From Triops longicaudatus (lineage: Eukaryota > Arthropoda > Branchiopoda > Notostraca > Triopsidae), in contig JAGQDJ010000260.1 of assembly GCA_022885665.1 (NCBI GenBank), positions 1,054,001 through 1,118,000 of the forward strand: a DNA stretch of 64,000 nt, written 5' to 3'. Both the position numbers and the translations under genes were made by a program. The notes beneath the pieces are model-generated. The model was not told where the DNA came from. It searched no databases and saw only the letters and a program-made list of their open reading frames with translations. How positions within the stretch are numbered: the first letter of the stretch is position 1; each line of letters starts with the position of its first letter. Shown piece by piece: positions 37,078-49,706 of this stretch.

Positions 37078-39395
37078 TTACTGACCCGCTGTCTGTTGTG
37101 ACAGTGCACTTCATTGTAAAAATTACTGCAGAAATCATTACTAATGCATTGAAGGAAGTTTATGCTGTCCGGTATCACGAAGATTTGCAAATGTAACGCT
37201 CGTCATTAGCTTTTTCCACTACGTGTCTAATGCCTTCATTTGTTCAGTTTCTTCCGTTTCTTTGTCATTTTGCTGAAGCTTATGGAGATTTTGTCCTATT
37301 TCTCAGTCACATAATAGTTACATGTTTGTTCAACCAGCTCTTAAATATGCTGTCAACTATAGCAAGCACACGAAAGGAACAATTCTCGTTACTATGCTTC
37401 TGTTCTTCCGCAACATTTGTGAAATCTTAGCAACGAAACTGAACACTTCTTTTAGCGGAAACTGTTAAGCGAAAATTGTCCCGGTTGGATGGATCGCCAA
37501 AATAATTTCGCCAAAATAATTCTTCTAGGATTTAAAGCTTGCAAAGGTGAAAAACGCACGAAAAGGCACATTATTTCTTTTACCAAGCCACTCTATTAAG
37601 GCCGTTGACTTTTTTTAACAAAAAAAAAGAAAGACGGAAACCCCTCGTTAGCCAGCTATTTTACTGGCGTTTTACTTCTATTATTATCAGGATATGAGAA
37701 AGGTTGCTGCCACGGTGCAGTAATTCCTTCCTTAAAGCCATGAGAGCCAATGATGCGCATTCACTAACGTTGCTCAATATTAAACCATGAAAGGGCACCT
37801 AACACAGTTCATTCTGGTAACTAATTGTTTAAAATGGGAGACTTAAGAAGATAAAAGCTTTTAAACCAGCCGGTACTTCAAAGGAATGCCGAGCCGTGCT
37901 GGACAAGAAATAGTGAAGTGGAATTGAAAGGTTTAACGTAGTTGCAGCTACTTAAATCCGAAGCATTTCGAGACAATGCTTTTATCTACAAGTGAATAAA
38001 TTATGCCCTAAAATACACTTTCAAATAAAACACAATAAAAAAAAGTTGCAAAGAGAATGTAAGATGTTGAAATTATGTCTAAATTCTGATTGTCCCCCCT
38101 TGTGTCAAATGTTGTCTTTCAGGTGGTAACACATATGGGTCCCGATGGAACACTTGACTCATTCGTTCAAGCATAGCTGCACACGTAGACGCCTAAGAGG
38201 GCGGAGACAAGCTATAAAGCATCGTAGTACATAAACGAACACGAAACGTAGCCTTTCAGCCGTATAGAATGTGCCTATTAAGAAGCCAACGAACGACGAT
38301 TTCCCATCCGGATGGGATAAATTACCCTTGAACTTAAACACTTAAGTGAAATGCAAGCTTTACATCTTGTTTTCACAAAGTGCATTGTGCAATAAATCCT
38401 GACTTCTTAGTTCGATTAATTTAAGAATTACAATTACAAGGAAACCGTCACCGGCGTAGGCTGGTTAAGAGACTTGAACCTAGGATGTAACGGAGGTCAC
38501 CTTGCTTAGAGGTCGTAGCGTCCCCACCCTTGATGTTCCTAATCACCTTCAGCTTTATTTTCTCCGACGTTGTAGGATCAAATCCCGAAGGATTCTGTAG
38601 GTTCCTTTATACGGCCCTGTGCTAAGCTGTCTTAGTTTCCAGTCGTCGACTGTAGACCAGGACCTGCTTTCTTTTTTGTACCCACCCTCACTTCCCTTGT
38701 TATGGTACCCTGTTTCTTGATTTCCTTGTTCTTAACCCTTGGACTCAAGGTGGAGCCCCCACCAAAGAGGCTCGTAATAACAAGGCAATTATCACTGACG
38801 TAGCGGAGTCAGTTAAAGAATAATTAAGTATGGAGAAATTGGATTAAACTGCTTGATCAGCGCTCCTTGCTTTGCAGGTTTCTGAGTTTCGTTCCTTTTG
38901 GCTAGATTGTGTATTAAAAGCGTTTTCCTGGTAAAATTAGATCGATGAGTTGACTGTGAGACAAAGAGAAGGCTCATTGGCACTTCAAGTGGCGAGCCAC
39001 TGCTGGGTGTACTAAAAAAAAAATGAATGCTGACTTTCAGGCTACAAGATGTGCTTCTAGACTTGCTGCATGAGTACTACGGAGTCTTTTCGATTGTTCA
39101 ACAAGCCCTTTAACAAGCCTTTTACATTTTTGTAACAACTCATTTTAATTCTGCAGAAAGCCAAATTTCTGTCTTTCCTTGCTCGCGCAGTCGAATGAGT
39201 ACGTAGTTGTAGGCCTTGACTTTGTTGTATAGCCCCTGTAAAAGCTATAGAATTTGCGTGGAGATAGCAACACTGAAAGAAATGTGAAAAAAGCTATCAT
39301 CAGCTCATTTCCACTTGTCGTGCGTCCTTTAAAACTTCAGCGACCGTCGATTTCCTGCACAGTACTCTTTGTGTCTGTTCCTTTTGCCAAAGAAA

Positions 39396-39434
39396 TTTTT
39401 TTTTTATTTCTTTCATCGGCGTGAGCTTTGCTCG
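39396..39434 (-). repeat. Short dispersed repeat ending in poly-A, copy b
   Basis: On the minus strand this reads CGAGCAAAGCTCACGCCG, then ATGAAAGAAAT and an A run. It matches copy a at 32973-33009 over about 37 bp with one substitution and an A-run length change. Similarity stops abruptly on the 5' side. Confidence 0.5.
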
Positions 39435-41151
39435 TTGCCATACATCGTTTCACTTTAATAGTTGTTGATGTAACATTTAAAACAATAACAAATATATACA
39501 TTATGCCAAAGAAATAGGATCTCATATGCGCGATTGTAATTTTAGATATTTAGATAATAAAATGTTGTAAAACTAGAAAAGGTATGCTAGAGTTATGTTT
39601 GTAGAGGTACAAAAAAGGTACGTTTGTAGAGCGTTGTGTGTCAAGTACAAGGTCGGTCTAACTTGGCTTTGCACTTGGGGAAAACTAGCCGTTTTCTGCA
39701 AATCAAGGGATTTGTGCTCTAGCCGAATGGACTCAAGTCCACGGCTTTTGCATATATTATACAGGAAGGGCGGACAAAGGAATATGCTCCCATAACTGTG
39801 TCACACTCCTAAATCCTCCATGAAGTTAGTATGGGCTCTCCCTGAAGCTATTCCTCCCTTGGTTTCACTTTTTTTCCCTGATTTGACAAAAGCTTCTTCA
39901 GTGCATGTGACATAATCTTTTTCGCCTTTCGTTTGCGCAAGAAACTGAGTTATGCATAAAGCTAGAAGAAATTCTTAACGGCTCCGAAAAGCGTATATCT
40001 TCGCTCGTTAGTCACGCAACCCAAGCGCAATCAAGCATCGTTATTTCGTTGCATGTAGGATATTATTTTAACAGCTACGCTAGGGGGTTCGACATTATAC
40101 ACACTTTAATTTCCAGCATCGTTTTTCTGCTTTGTAATAGTACGTTTTTTTTTAAAGTAAAATACTTCGAAAAGCAGGTGAAACGTAAAAAAGAGCAACG
40201 AATTTCGACAAATGATTTTAAATAGTTTACTCGTAAATAAGTAATGTCTTTTTACTAAATTTTTAAAAATATCCGGTCATGGGATCGTAAAAACACACAC
40301 GACTACGGGATTAACAATGTTTTTTTCGATAAAACCGCTAGACTGCGAGAATAAACAATTTATTAACTTGCGTAACCCACAATTGCATTTCGTCAGCTTT
40401 TACATTTCGTTTAAAGACAATCCGTCCTGTGGTCTTTTGTTCTACTTTACTTTCCCGAGTGCTGGAAGCGATAGTCGTTTCCAATACGTCTATGTCCGCT
40501 TTTTGTGTGTGTATGGCCGTTTAAGATTTCTTTATCGGGGTATTTGCGTAAGGCGGAAGGATTGGGCACGGAAAGAAGTTACATTGCAACGGCTAATATA
40601 AGGCTTGATAATGCAATTGGCGGCAACGAAAAGAAAAACAAAACGCGAGGGAACGCAGCACGTGTGTACGTTCTTTCGTACACAATAGTGCAGTGCTACA
40701 CCGAAAAAAAAAAAACTTGTCAGTGCATAGAAAAATGCGTCCTACACGCCAGCAGAGCTTCGCTGGTATCCCTAGTTTCCCCTAGGCTTGAAGCTTAGCT
40801 GTGTGAGACCTCGGCACCGTTGAAGGATCAATAAAACGTCTCGCAGTTCCACCGTTGCTCCACGCAATGACACAGCAAGGAAAAGCAAGGCACACTACGG
40901 CCGTATTTTCCCCACCCTAATATGTGTTCTATAAGTGATAGGATAGAGTGAGGGCACAAAAGCGAGAGGCTGCGTATACCCAAATCCATAATCATATTCT
41001 AGCGCTACTACACTGGTGCCAAGAGGGCGCCCCAGTAGCTTGGCAGTAGTAATTACCCTTTTTCGCAATTGAAGGATGAACAAGGTCGTTTTTTTTTACC
41101 CTGTCAGAAAAAGCGGTCGTCCTGTGTAGAAAAACTTCTGCTGGTCAATCT

Positions 41152-41178
41152 CCCCCCCCCAAAAAAAAAAAAAAAAAA
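41152..41178. repeat. C9-A18 homopolymer junction
   Basis: Nine C (41152-41160) directly followed by eighteen A (41161-41178). Assembly error is possible at such a junction. Confidence 0.7.
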
Positions 41179-44100
41179 TTAAAGATCCTAGTGATAAAAC
41201 ATGCGTGCGTGCTAAATGGTTAGATTCGTGTGTTGTCCGTATGGAGAAATAAGTAGTATACGTTAGGATAAGCGTGGCTGCATAATATAAGCCTACATTT
41301 GTAAGCCCGTACTTAAAGCGATTTTCCTTCCCTAATGCGCAAATTGTCTTTGCAATCTAAGGGTAGAGATCAATAATTCTGTCCGCCTATTACTGTGGAA
41401 TAATGTTGCTGCTATTAGGTCAGGTAACGTGAATTAGATGGGAATTATACTTACGGCTTCATTAAGACTCGTAGATTATCAGCTAGGAATCCAAATGTAT
41501 GACACAGGGTTAAACGGAGGCTAGAAGGAGGACTAGGATGCCTGCGAGAATACCTAATGTGATTGCTAATGGGGTATTTGGAACGAGAATAGGCGTCAGG
41601 GGAGACGGTTTGCTGGTCCCAGTGATTTCCCCCACAAAAACCCCTAGGCTATATTAACGCAGGAGTACGCACTATAAAAGGAATACATATCAGATTTCTC
41701 ACTTTTGGAAGTAATATTATTCAACTATACGTTACTTGTGTCTACGTATAATCTTGGAGCGCCTATAGCTGGATATCAAAAGTGAGTCATGTACAGAAGA
41801 CATAATGGCTAGCAGTGGACTCGGACAAAAACTGCAAATGACGAAAGGCAGATACCTAGACAAAAATCACGAACAACGTAAAATGCGAAAAACATGCGAG
41901 AAAAACAGGAAGAGTAAGGTTAGCGCAACAATGAGGTGAAGTAATTTCACAACTCCCTCATCTTAAAACTATATTTTTTCTACAAATTTATTCCCTTATT
42001 ACAAATACGGAAAATCTACAAAACTAGGGTTTAAGTTAAGCGTAAGTTATAACAAACCAAAGTTAAGCATTCACTTCTCACAAGTAATTGAGAAGGGGTA
42101 CTTTTCAATACAGTGACCGAACCTTACATGTAGGTTTAATCAAAATGAATTTACTTGTCTTAAATTAAAAAGTGTTTACTTGGTAATCGGCTCTAGTCGT
42201 TTTAACGTTTAAGATCCGAGATTTTTTGTTTCCCGCTGGATGCATACATCCTTTAAGCAAACTATAGAAAAAAAAAGTTTCAGGACATTTTTTGTCAGCT
42301 TGGAAAGTTTTCCTCTTGAAGTGTGAGAAAAAGAATATCTTTTAGTCTGTTATCACAGAAAGGAAGAATAGAATGGGATGGCCCAACGGTTTCCATGTTT
42401 TGTGTGGGTCGAAATGAGAAGGAAAAAAAACGAGGCAGATCTTCCGGCTGCTGAGTGAGTTAAACTTGGGGCTCTGAGTACTTCATCGGAAATTAAAGAA
42501 CACCAGCCGCCTCGCCCTATGGCTTTTGTGCCTGTTTGGAGGTTAGTATACGGCGCCGCTTGCAGCCATCGTTCAGTACCTCGCCCAAATGTGGTAATCG
42601 TTATATATTTGCATTGCTGCTGCTACTTCCTTTTCTCACAAGAGCAGCACTTAAAATGGCAATCAAGCGTGTTATAAAACCGACCTAAACTCCTAAGATG
42701 AAGAAGAGAACTTAGGCACTTTCGCGCTGACGGATGGGCCGTGTCCGCGTGGGGCTTTTTTCTCGGCAGCTTAGGACAGTTCCCCGCATCCTTTCAGGCC
42801 CTAAGGCTGGTAGACTTCGCTATTAATCTTGAAAACTAATGGATGAAAGTGTCTTCAGCTATAAAATTATAACGTCGCAGAACAAAGTGCGTACCAGTTG
42901 TTACTTTTGTCACCAACGAACACTGAGTTAAACGGGATCCTACACTAATTTCTACCACAAACACGTGTGTTCAATTTTTCCTTTATTTTAGACGACGAGC
43001 ATTACAGCTTTAATTTTTTCCTAAATTAATATTTAATCAAAGCTAAATTAATAAATTCTTACGAAAAATGTTCAGCAATAAGATTTTCCATGCGTATTCC
43101 GTCTTTTTCACTAAATGTCATTTTCACATTTTGTTCAGTTCCGAAACTTTTGTAGTTCATTTGTGATGATTTTGTACGTTTATCCGTTGGATCAACTGTC
43201 CCGTTCCTCGTCTGTGCTTGTTTGGAAATTGAGCACCATCTTGTGGCGAAAAGTGTAAGCGTCTCCAACGTCTACAAGTAATTGAGAAAGAGCTGCAATA
43301 TATCGTCATTCTTTTCGACAATTACTTGTATTCTTCGGTCAACAGATAGTTAGTATTTTAGGAAATAAATTTCTCCATGTTTGGACCCAAACCCATTACC
43401 CCCCTCCATTTTAGCTTTTACTTTTGTCACCGAAAACGCCACTACCAGCCATTGTCGAGCTAAAAGTGGAGGGTAATATAAATCATGGAACATAAAATGT
43501 CATTCAATTTGCGATTATGACTGTATTTGTCAATGGATCAGTTAAGATTTCCTCGCCCAACAAGCAACAGTGCTGCTTAGAGATTTGACTTAAAGTTTTA
43601 GGTATCCTTCTGTCCTAATCTTTCGTTTTCAAGGACGTCTAGAAACTTCACCGTATTTTGCTTTCGAAACGTTTTCAGTAAATTCGGCTTATAGAAAGGC
43701 GTCGTCTGTCGTCAATAAAATCCGGACCAGAATCTAATTAGGCTTAAACGCGGCATTAATCCTCATGTCTGATTTAACGGGGTGCTTTAACAAGTTCCGC
43801 TCAGAGACATCAGTAGAAATTCTCAATTAATAGATAATATTGGGAATAAAACGACACGGAAATAACGCTGCACTCTTCCAAAGTATTTCGTTTCTGTGAA
43901 CTTGTCGGTTATCTTCATGTTTCTTGAGTAACCTACAACAGCCAGTTCTTCCTAAACAAGGATCAACCACTTCTTTATGAACAGTTTTCAGACTAGATTA
44001 GATATGGTTAGATATGTGAAGAATCCGAGGTTTGTAAAGCTTACTGTTAAAGTAATAGACACTGTCTTTGTATATAAATTTAAAACAGTCATAGTTCATG

Positions 44101-44617
44101 AAAGAATTCATTGACAATTATCAAGTGTATAACGGCTTGCAACATAAAATATTTCACTCGGACTGTATTTTAAGGCGCTCCTCGAAAGATGTTTTTTTCC
44201 GTCAGTTTTCCGGAATTTCATGCCCGCAAGGAGGGGAAAATATTCTTCAAGAAAAAAAGGCAGCCTATGCTTAGTGAATAGGTAAAAGAAAAACGTACGG
44301 ATAAAACAACATACGGAAAAAAACGTATGTCGAAGAGAGCCTTCATTCTAGCAAAATTAAGTGATCAAAACGCAAAGCGTCACATGGCCTGACTAAAATA
44401 CTCTTACCAACTACAGTAGTCCATTCCTTCGTTTCATTTACTTGTAAACTTCGTTAACAGTTTCAAAGCAACCACACGCTAATGACTTGCGGTGTCCTAT
44501 CAAAGGAAACCATATTTGACCGATAAGAGTTAACCACAAGACCCCATAAAATATGTCGAAAAGATCTTGCAATTTAGTCTACTTTAGCCAAGTGAAGTGT
44601 TTAGAGCCCAGAAAAAA

Positions 44618-46573
44618 ATGGTGCAGTGTTCGCGAAAAAGGAAGATATGTTTCTTCTGTAAGTTGGTTCAGACTTGAAGTCTTAAACACTAATCAACCTC
44701 TCATAGGGAGTACTGCTGTCATAATCGCCATCGAAATGTGCATTTTCTTTTTCCTACTTCTGTACTACAATATTGAAAGCCAAGCATCAGTGGAAGACAC
44801 ATCACGGTCCTCAGTTCGCTTCGCTGAGAACGGAAATGAAGAGCAAAGCAGCACGACGGGGATTCTTAATATTTTGCCATCAACTAATAAACATTTATTA
44901 GTGGATTTTTCTAGTTATAACATGTACTTGGAAAATATGAGCACCTTGATTCTCGGTAAGCAAACGATACACAAAAATATGAATTTAAAGCGCTGAAGCT
45001 CTTCAATCTCAAATAGCGGATTTAATAAGTGGTGCAAACGTTTTATAGAGTATTCTAAATCCAGGACGAGGGTTTGCCACAAATCTCCTAAACTCGATCT
45101 CGGAGATTGTACTTCGCAGTCATTATACGGAATCCGGGACGGAGTCTTCTGCTTAATAGCTCGATTGAATGAAGTAAATAAGCATAGCTCGTTAAAAGCT
45201 TACTAATGTCTTTCTTTAAGACAAACGGTTGGTTTCCTGATGAGTTCTTGCAAACCGATTGGCTCCCGAATTATAATAACAAGTCTTTGTCCATAAGCTG
45301 CGACGTTATTGCGCAAAATGCATCCGTTTATCGTAACGGAAAGCTTTACGAATTTTATTACAAGAACCAGCTAAGGAATATCTGGCCAGCTAGCGGCTTT
45401 TCCAAGTATTTCTATCCATTGATACAGTACAACTGAATACCAGCGTTGTGATTCGCTTGCAGAGAATATTTCCCCTTGTTCGGAGCGCCACCAAACTGCT
45501 ATCCACCTGTTACAATTAAGGTTGACGATGCATTTGTTCTCGACAATTACCACGATGACATTAAAGTCACTTGTAGCGTCTGGACGTACAATTGGAAGAA
45601 ACTTGCGACCAGCTCGACATCCATTAACGTGACAATTTTGCAAAGAGGCCATCGTGGCCAGGTTGCCCGTAAACCTTACACTTCACCAAAGTTACCGTTT
45701 GCGAAAACAGATCGTGCCACCTCCTTGAAGTCCACAACAGCGATGAAAACTACTGCAACTTACACTAACCGTCTGAGTTCCACAAAGTCTGCAAGTAGTG
45801 AACGAGCAATTAATAATTCTAAACCCGTCAAGGAAAACGTACAAACTTCCACTAAGCCGTTTACCCAAGCTAGCCTCTCTTCAAGTAATCCTTTTTATTC
45901 AACTACTGTGAAAACTATTCTCACAAACGAGGACACTTGGTCAACCACTGCTAGTAAAACTACATCAGTCGCTTTACTGCGTAAACAGACTTCAGCGGTC
46001 TCCACAACTGAAACAACGCCATCTACCTTCCCAACCGACGAAACATCGCCATTCACCGCTGGAACCTCACCAACTGTACCAAGGATTGAGGTTGAACCTT
46101 TGGATTTTAATGAAGATAATTCAGGGTCAGGTGATTTTCCTAAAGAAGCAAGCGTCATTGAACGTGAGACAACTACGACTCGTATGACCAACAGCAATGT
46201 TAGTCAAAAAGCTCCGGCTGAGACAAGCTTCGGATTTGTTACGGAGAAAAGCGAGGATAAAGCTTTTGTTTCCGTATCGAGCAAGGAATTTTCGTCGACA
46301 ACGTTCTCCTCTTCTTCTCCAATTACTTTTACAGAACCAAGCTACAAAGCTGTATTGTCAGCCACTTCAGAACAAAATTCCGACACTTCCCTAGATGCCA
46401 ATAAAACAGCCTCGCGAAGTTATACGAGTGATACTGAAGCTAGTCTTGCCACGACAAACACTGATCAAGCGGAGGAATATGCTGATGAAGATGCTATAAC
46501 CTCCACTACAGTGCCTTTTGTTAGCTTCGTAGAAGGGAATGAGGCAGGAGCTGAGAGTAATTTTTATGATTAG
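44618..46573 (+). CDS. Na+/K+-ATPase beta-subunit-like protein with mucin-like C-terminal extension (copy A)
   Basis: Exons are 44618-44657, 44707-44955, 45049-45173, 45221-45405 and 45463-46573, giving 569 aa. A 14-residue basic cytoplasmic end is followed by one type II membrane segment (IIAIEMCIFFFLLLYY). The ectodomain has six cysteines (106, 117, 131, 165, 212, 237) in the beta-subunit order. Family signatures are a GDC...YG..DGVFCLIARLN block, SISCDV, a PNCYPP block and VTCSVW. Classical beta subunits (about 300 aa) escort the P-type alpha subunit to the membrane, and a homologous fold is expected to about residue 258. Residues 259-569 are instead Ser/Thr-rich, with acidic patches, NxS/T sites and an EDNSGSGD motif near 418-424 that fits a glycosaminoglycan attachment site. 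The start is supported by copy B, which begins MVHC and shares the exon 1 end. Exon phases are the same as in copy B. Whether it still binds an alpha subunit is unknown. Confidence 0.85.
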
Positions 46574-46700
46574 GGTGATCAAACATGTGATTGTCTCCGA
46601 CTAGAAAGTATTTTTGTGTATATCGCGTTCTCGTGTATGATACAAGGGTACCGTATGAACTTGCTATGCTGTAGAGATATTTTGTTGCATTTTTTGCATT

Positions 46701-46706
46701 AATAAA
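46701..46706 (+). promoter_or_regulatory. Poly-A signal of beta-like gene A
   Basis: AATAAA 128 nt after the stop codon, in the expected 3' UTR of gene A. Confidence 0.55.
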
Positions 46707-47230
46707 CATGCATTGCCGAAATTTGCGTGACCTTTTTCTGTCAGAAAATGCAGAATTTCAGAATATTAGATTATTTAGCAACTGCTGTTACTACAGTGTC
46801 TGCAGCCTCGTCAAAATAAGGGAAGAAGAAAGCTGTCATTTCCAATGCAACACACATTGGGCAAGGCTGTGGGTTGCCGGGTTCCCAAATGCGAACAGAA
46901 GCGGAGGCTGAAAAAATGCACGATGATCCACATTCCCTTCGCAAAAAGGCGTCCAAGCTTTTTACCAGTGGTGCAAACGGAAAGAGCTTTACTTCAGAAC
47001 AAGCACTGCGGTACAATTAATGAAAACTTCTTTGAGTCGTCCAAGAGAGCAAAAAGCACGTCTTACGAGTTTTCACCTAACATTGCATTTGGAGCTTACG
47101 TGTTATTGGCATTTTTCCCAAGCCGAGATAAAGTTAAGCGATAACTTATCTTGCGACCTTTTCTTGTTGACAGTGAAAGCTTTAATGAACGATCGTTTTC
47201 CACAATGAACACTGAAACAATAAAGGAGTG

Positions 47231-47823
47231 ATGTATTTTCTACGTCTAGCAGTCGTTTTGAGTGTGTTCGCTTTTGCGAAAGGTAAGTTGTGTTTAATCA
47301 ATATTTATTCTGCCACTGTTAATCAACATTTTGCACCATAATTGGTGTTCAGGTACTCTTAAATGCTACTCGTGCATCAGTCAAGGGGCCGATAAAACGT
47401 GCATCACAAACCCTGACCAAGTTTCAGGTCAGAATATTGTCAATTGTAAATACAAATACTGCACTGTTCGCAGATACGAAGACGCAGCAGATCCAGGTAA
47501 AGCCAAATTTCTATTACGTTCTAAAAATGGGAAAACTAATCATTTTTCCGCGTAACATAGACGTTATCACTTCCTTCTACCGTGGGTGTGAAGACGATCC
47601 TTTGCCTGATGGTCGAAACGAAGGTGGCGCGTACGTTATCTGGGCTACTTCGTGTCAAACAAGCTTATGTAATAACGGAGATGGGATTAACGATGGCAGC
47701 AGTGACAACGACGGAAACGGGGGGAATATTATCATAGTGCCAGGGTACAACACGGCAAGTAGTGTGGTGCAGGTGTCTTGGATTTCCCTTTTGTTGTTTG
47801 CGACTATAGCAGTTTTGCGCTAA
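47231..47823 (+). CDS. Ly6/uPAR-type three-finger protein, probably GPI-anchored
   Basis: Exons 47231-47282, 47353-47496 and 47561-47823 encode 152 aa. The first 16-17 residues are a signal peptide (LRLAVVLSVFAFA). The LU domain starts LKCYSCISQ and continues through CITNP, NCKYKYCTVRRY and RGCEDD. It closes with ATSCQTSLCNNG, the Cys-Asn end typical of the family. A Gly/Asp/Asn-rich linker leads to a hydrophobic C-terminus (VSWISLLLFATIAVL) with nothing after it, as expected for a GPI signal. Both introns are in phase 1, in keeping with the family. Such proteins act at the cell surface as modulators or junction factors in arthropods; the exact partner cannot be read from sequence. Two overlapping AATAAA signals follow at 47846-47855. 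Confidence 0.85.
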
Positions 47824-48234
47824 TGTTTTCTCTCTCTAATGCTATAATAAATAAAAACCATGTCACATGTAATCCGAAGTAGGCAGTTGCGATAAACTGT
47901 GAATATGGAAGGATAATAAGTATTATGGAGCCATTGCGTTCCCCATTGTAACAAGCTTTACCATAATTTTATAAATAACGGCCCTTTTTTTTTTGTACCT
48001 ATGCTTGTGAAAATCGACAGCTTAATTATTCTTCATTATGTATTGCTTTCTTTCAGAATTCTTTAAGAGACTACGAAAAAGAAAGAAAATTGCCAGAATA
48101 CTGACACTTTTCCCTCACAGTAAGGCTGATAAAAACTCGTTTTTTTGCATAAGTATGGTCCTAGTAATTATCGAACAGTCAAGGATGTATGGATGTCTTT
48201 GAACTAGAAAAATAAGTCCATAACTTTTAGCTCT

Positions 48235-49706
48235 TTAGTTTTCATCGTCTACGGTGTCTAACTTCATGCGAGATACATCTTCGCCCAATTCTTCACCAGC
48301 GAACGTCTCCACAGCGACGCTATCCATAGCTACGAGTTTTTTCGGAGTTGGCTAATACAGTATCGCTGTTTAGTACTATTTAATTAAAAATAGACAAGGC
48401 TTACTTTAGGGTGCATCATAATAAAAGGTAGTTCGGCAACAACTTCTCCCGCAAGAGCTCCTAAGAATAAGCGGACTTTTGCATAGTACGTAACAACAAT
48501 ACCAAAGGCGTCTCGGTCATCAGGGTTAGCCATTCTTCAATGACAGAAAAAAAGTAAGAAAGTCGCCCACGGAGTATTAAATGGAGCCTTACAATGTCGT
48601 TGATGCCAAGCCCGGCTTATCAGTTTTCAGAGCTCCATCCAAGGCAACTCCGTGTTTCTCTAATGAAGTCTGGCTAAAATCTGGTGTTAAACTCATAGTC
48701 CGATGCAGAGTTCCTCCGGGTTGAATTGGGCAGCCATCTCTAATGGTTCACAGGATTAGGGAAGACTTCATTAACGGTTATTAAGCTTACGTTGAATCCA
48801 GGCTCGCTACGGCAGTTTTGTAGCTTCCGTGCTCGAAGAGACAAATGTCGACACACTGCTGAATCTGCGCACGCACTTTTTTCACCGTTTTGTTACTTCG
48901 GTTTTGGATTGCCACGTGCAATTGAATGGGTTCTCCGTGGTTGTAAATTTGTTTGTCCAGGGTAAGCTCCACCTCTAGTTCGCCCGGACTTAATACAAAA
49001 TCGCGACGGACCACTGTACAAGGCTGTTTTCCGTGTTGTCGAGGAGCATACTGAATCACACGAATTCCAAGAGCCACTGTACTCCTGCAAACGATTTCTT
49101 AGTTTAACGTTTCGTACAGTCATTTAGTGATACTCTACCTTTTGTGGGCGCGATCTTCCATGTTTTCGCCAACGAAGACTTTAAGGGTATAGTCTACACC
49201 ACACGGTTTGCCCTGTACGTCGGAATTCGGCTGTACGGTCACGGAAGGGGGTGAGTTTTTAGGCAATTGGAAAGTAAACGGGTAAGCGTTGTCACCCAGC
49301 TTCTGCAACAAACGTTCTTGCATTTTACTCAAACTAGCTTTCTTTGAGGCAGGTCCAATCTCGCCGGAATCCATGAGTAACTCCTTTTGAAATTCCAAGC
49401 CCATGACTTCGTCGGCTTCGCGCCCATAACGGAAGCAACAAATGATTTGACCGAAAATGCGGCGATTTTTCAAGTAGTCATCTTCCACAACCACCACTCC
49501 GTCTGAAATATTATAAATAATAATAATAATAATAATAGTGTAATTCTGATTAATAAGGGCTGCATCTAAAGTGCGTTGAAAAGGAATTGCAACTTACCAA
49601 TGGGTTCAACGCTAGCAAGGTTGTCCACAAATTCCCGTTTGCCTAAGTAAACAGTCACTTTTCCGTTCGGGGAGGTTTTCTTGAACACCTTCATAGCGAA
49701 ACCCAT
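48235..49706 (-). CDS. Arrestin, visual-type, short C-tail
   Basis: Exons are 49706-49598, 49502-49139, 49084-48791, 48739-48593, 48534-48405 and 48351-48235, giving 386 aa. The N-domain carries MKVFKKTSPNGKVTVYLGKR, RRIFGQIICCFRYGRE, DEVMGLEF and LGDNAYPFTFQLP. The C-domain carries HKRSTVALGIRVIQYAP, LDKQIYNHGEPIQL, NKTVKKVRAQI and DGCPIQPGGTL, then ALDGALKTD, GLASTTL and FGIVVTYYAKVRLFLG. Arrestins bind phosphorylated, active GPCRs and stop G-protein coupling. The GCPIxPG motif and short tail look closer to invertebrate visual arrestins than to beta-arrestins. The tail (ETFAGEELGEDVSRMKL) lacks an LIEF-type clathrin box and the Phe residues of the usual AP2 motif. The final exon ends DTVDDEN. 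A second Met (residue 5) could also serve as start. Confidence 0.93.
49516..49536. repeat. (AAT)n microsatellite in arrestin intron 1
   Basis: Seven AAT units sit inside the 95-nt first intron of the arrestin gene. Length variation would alter a short intron. Confidence 0.7.

Larger units (their letters stand above)
14261..44617. other. About 30 kb gene-poor AT-rich region
   Basis: I found no exon chain with recognisable homology on either strand. ORFs are short, single and usually without signs of splicing. Islands of higher GC at roughly 23.3-24.6, 26.5-26.8 and 29.3-29.8 kb could hold promoters or lone first exons. The region contains three copies of the interspersed element, several homopolymer runs and AT microsatellites. 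An unrecognised noncoding RNA or fast-evolving gene cannot be excluded by reading alone. Confidence 0.55.

Noticed and set aside
38440..38530. B-box-like sequence (GGTTCAAGTCTC on the minus strand) suggesting a tRNA
   Set aside because: No A box at the right spacing and no cloverleaf; treated as chance.
45895..46197. Minus-strand 100-codon ORF
   Set aside because: Antisense of the Ser/Thr-rich tail of beta-like gene A; low complexity on both strands explains the open frame.
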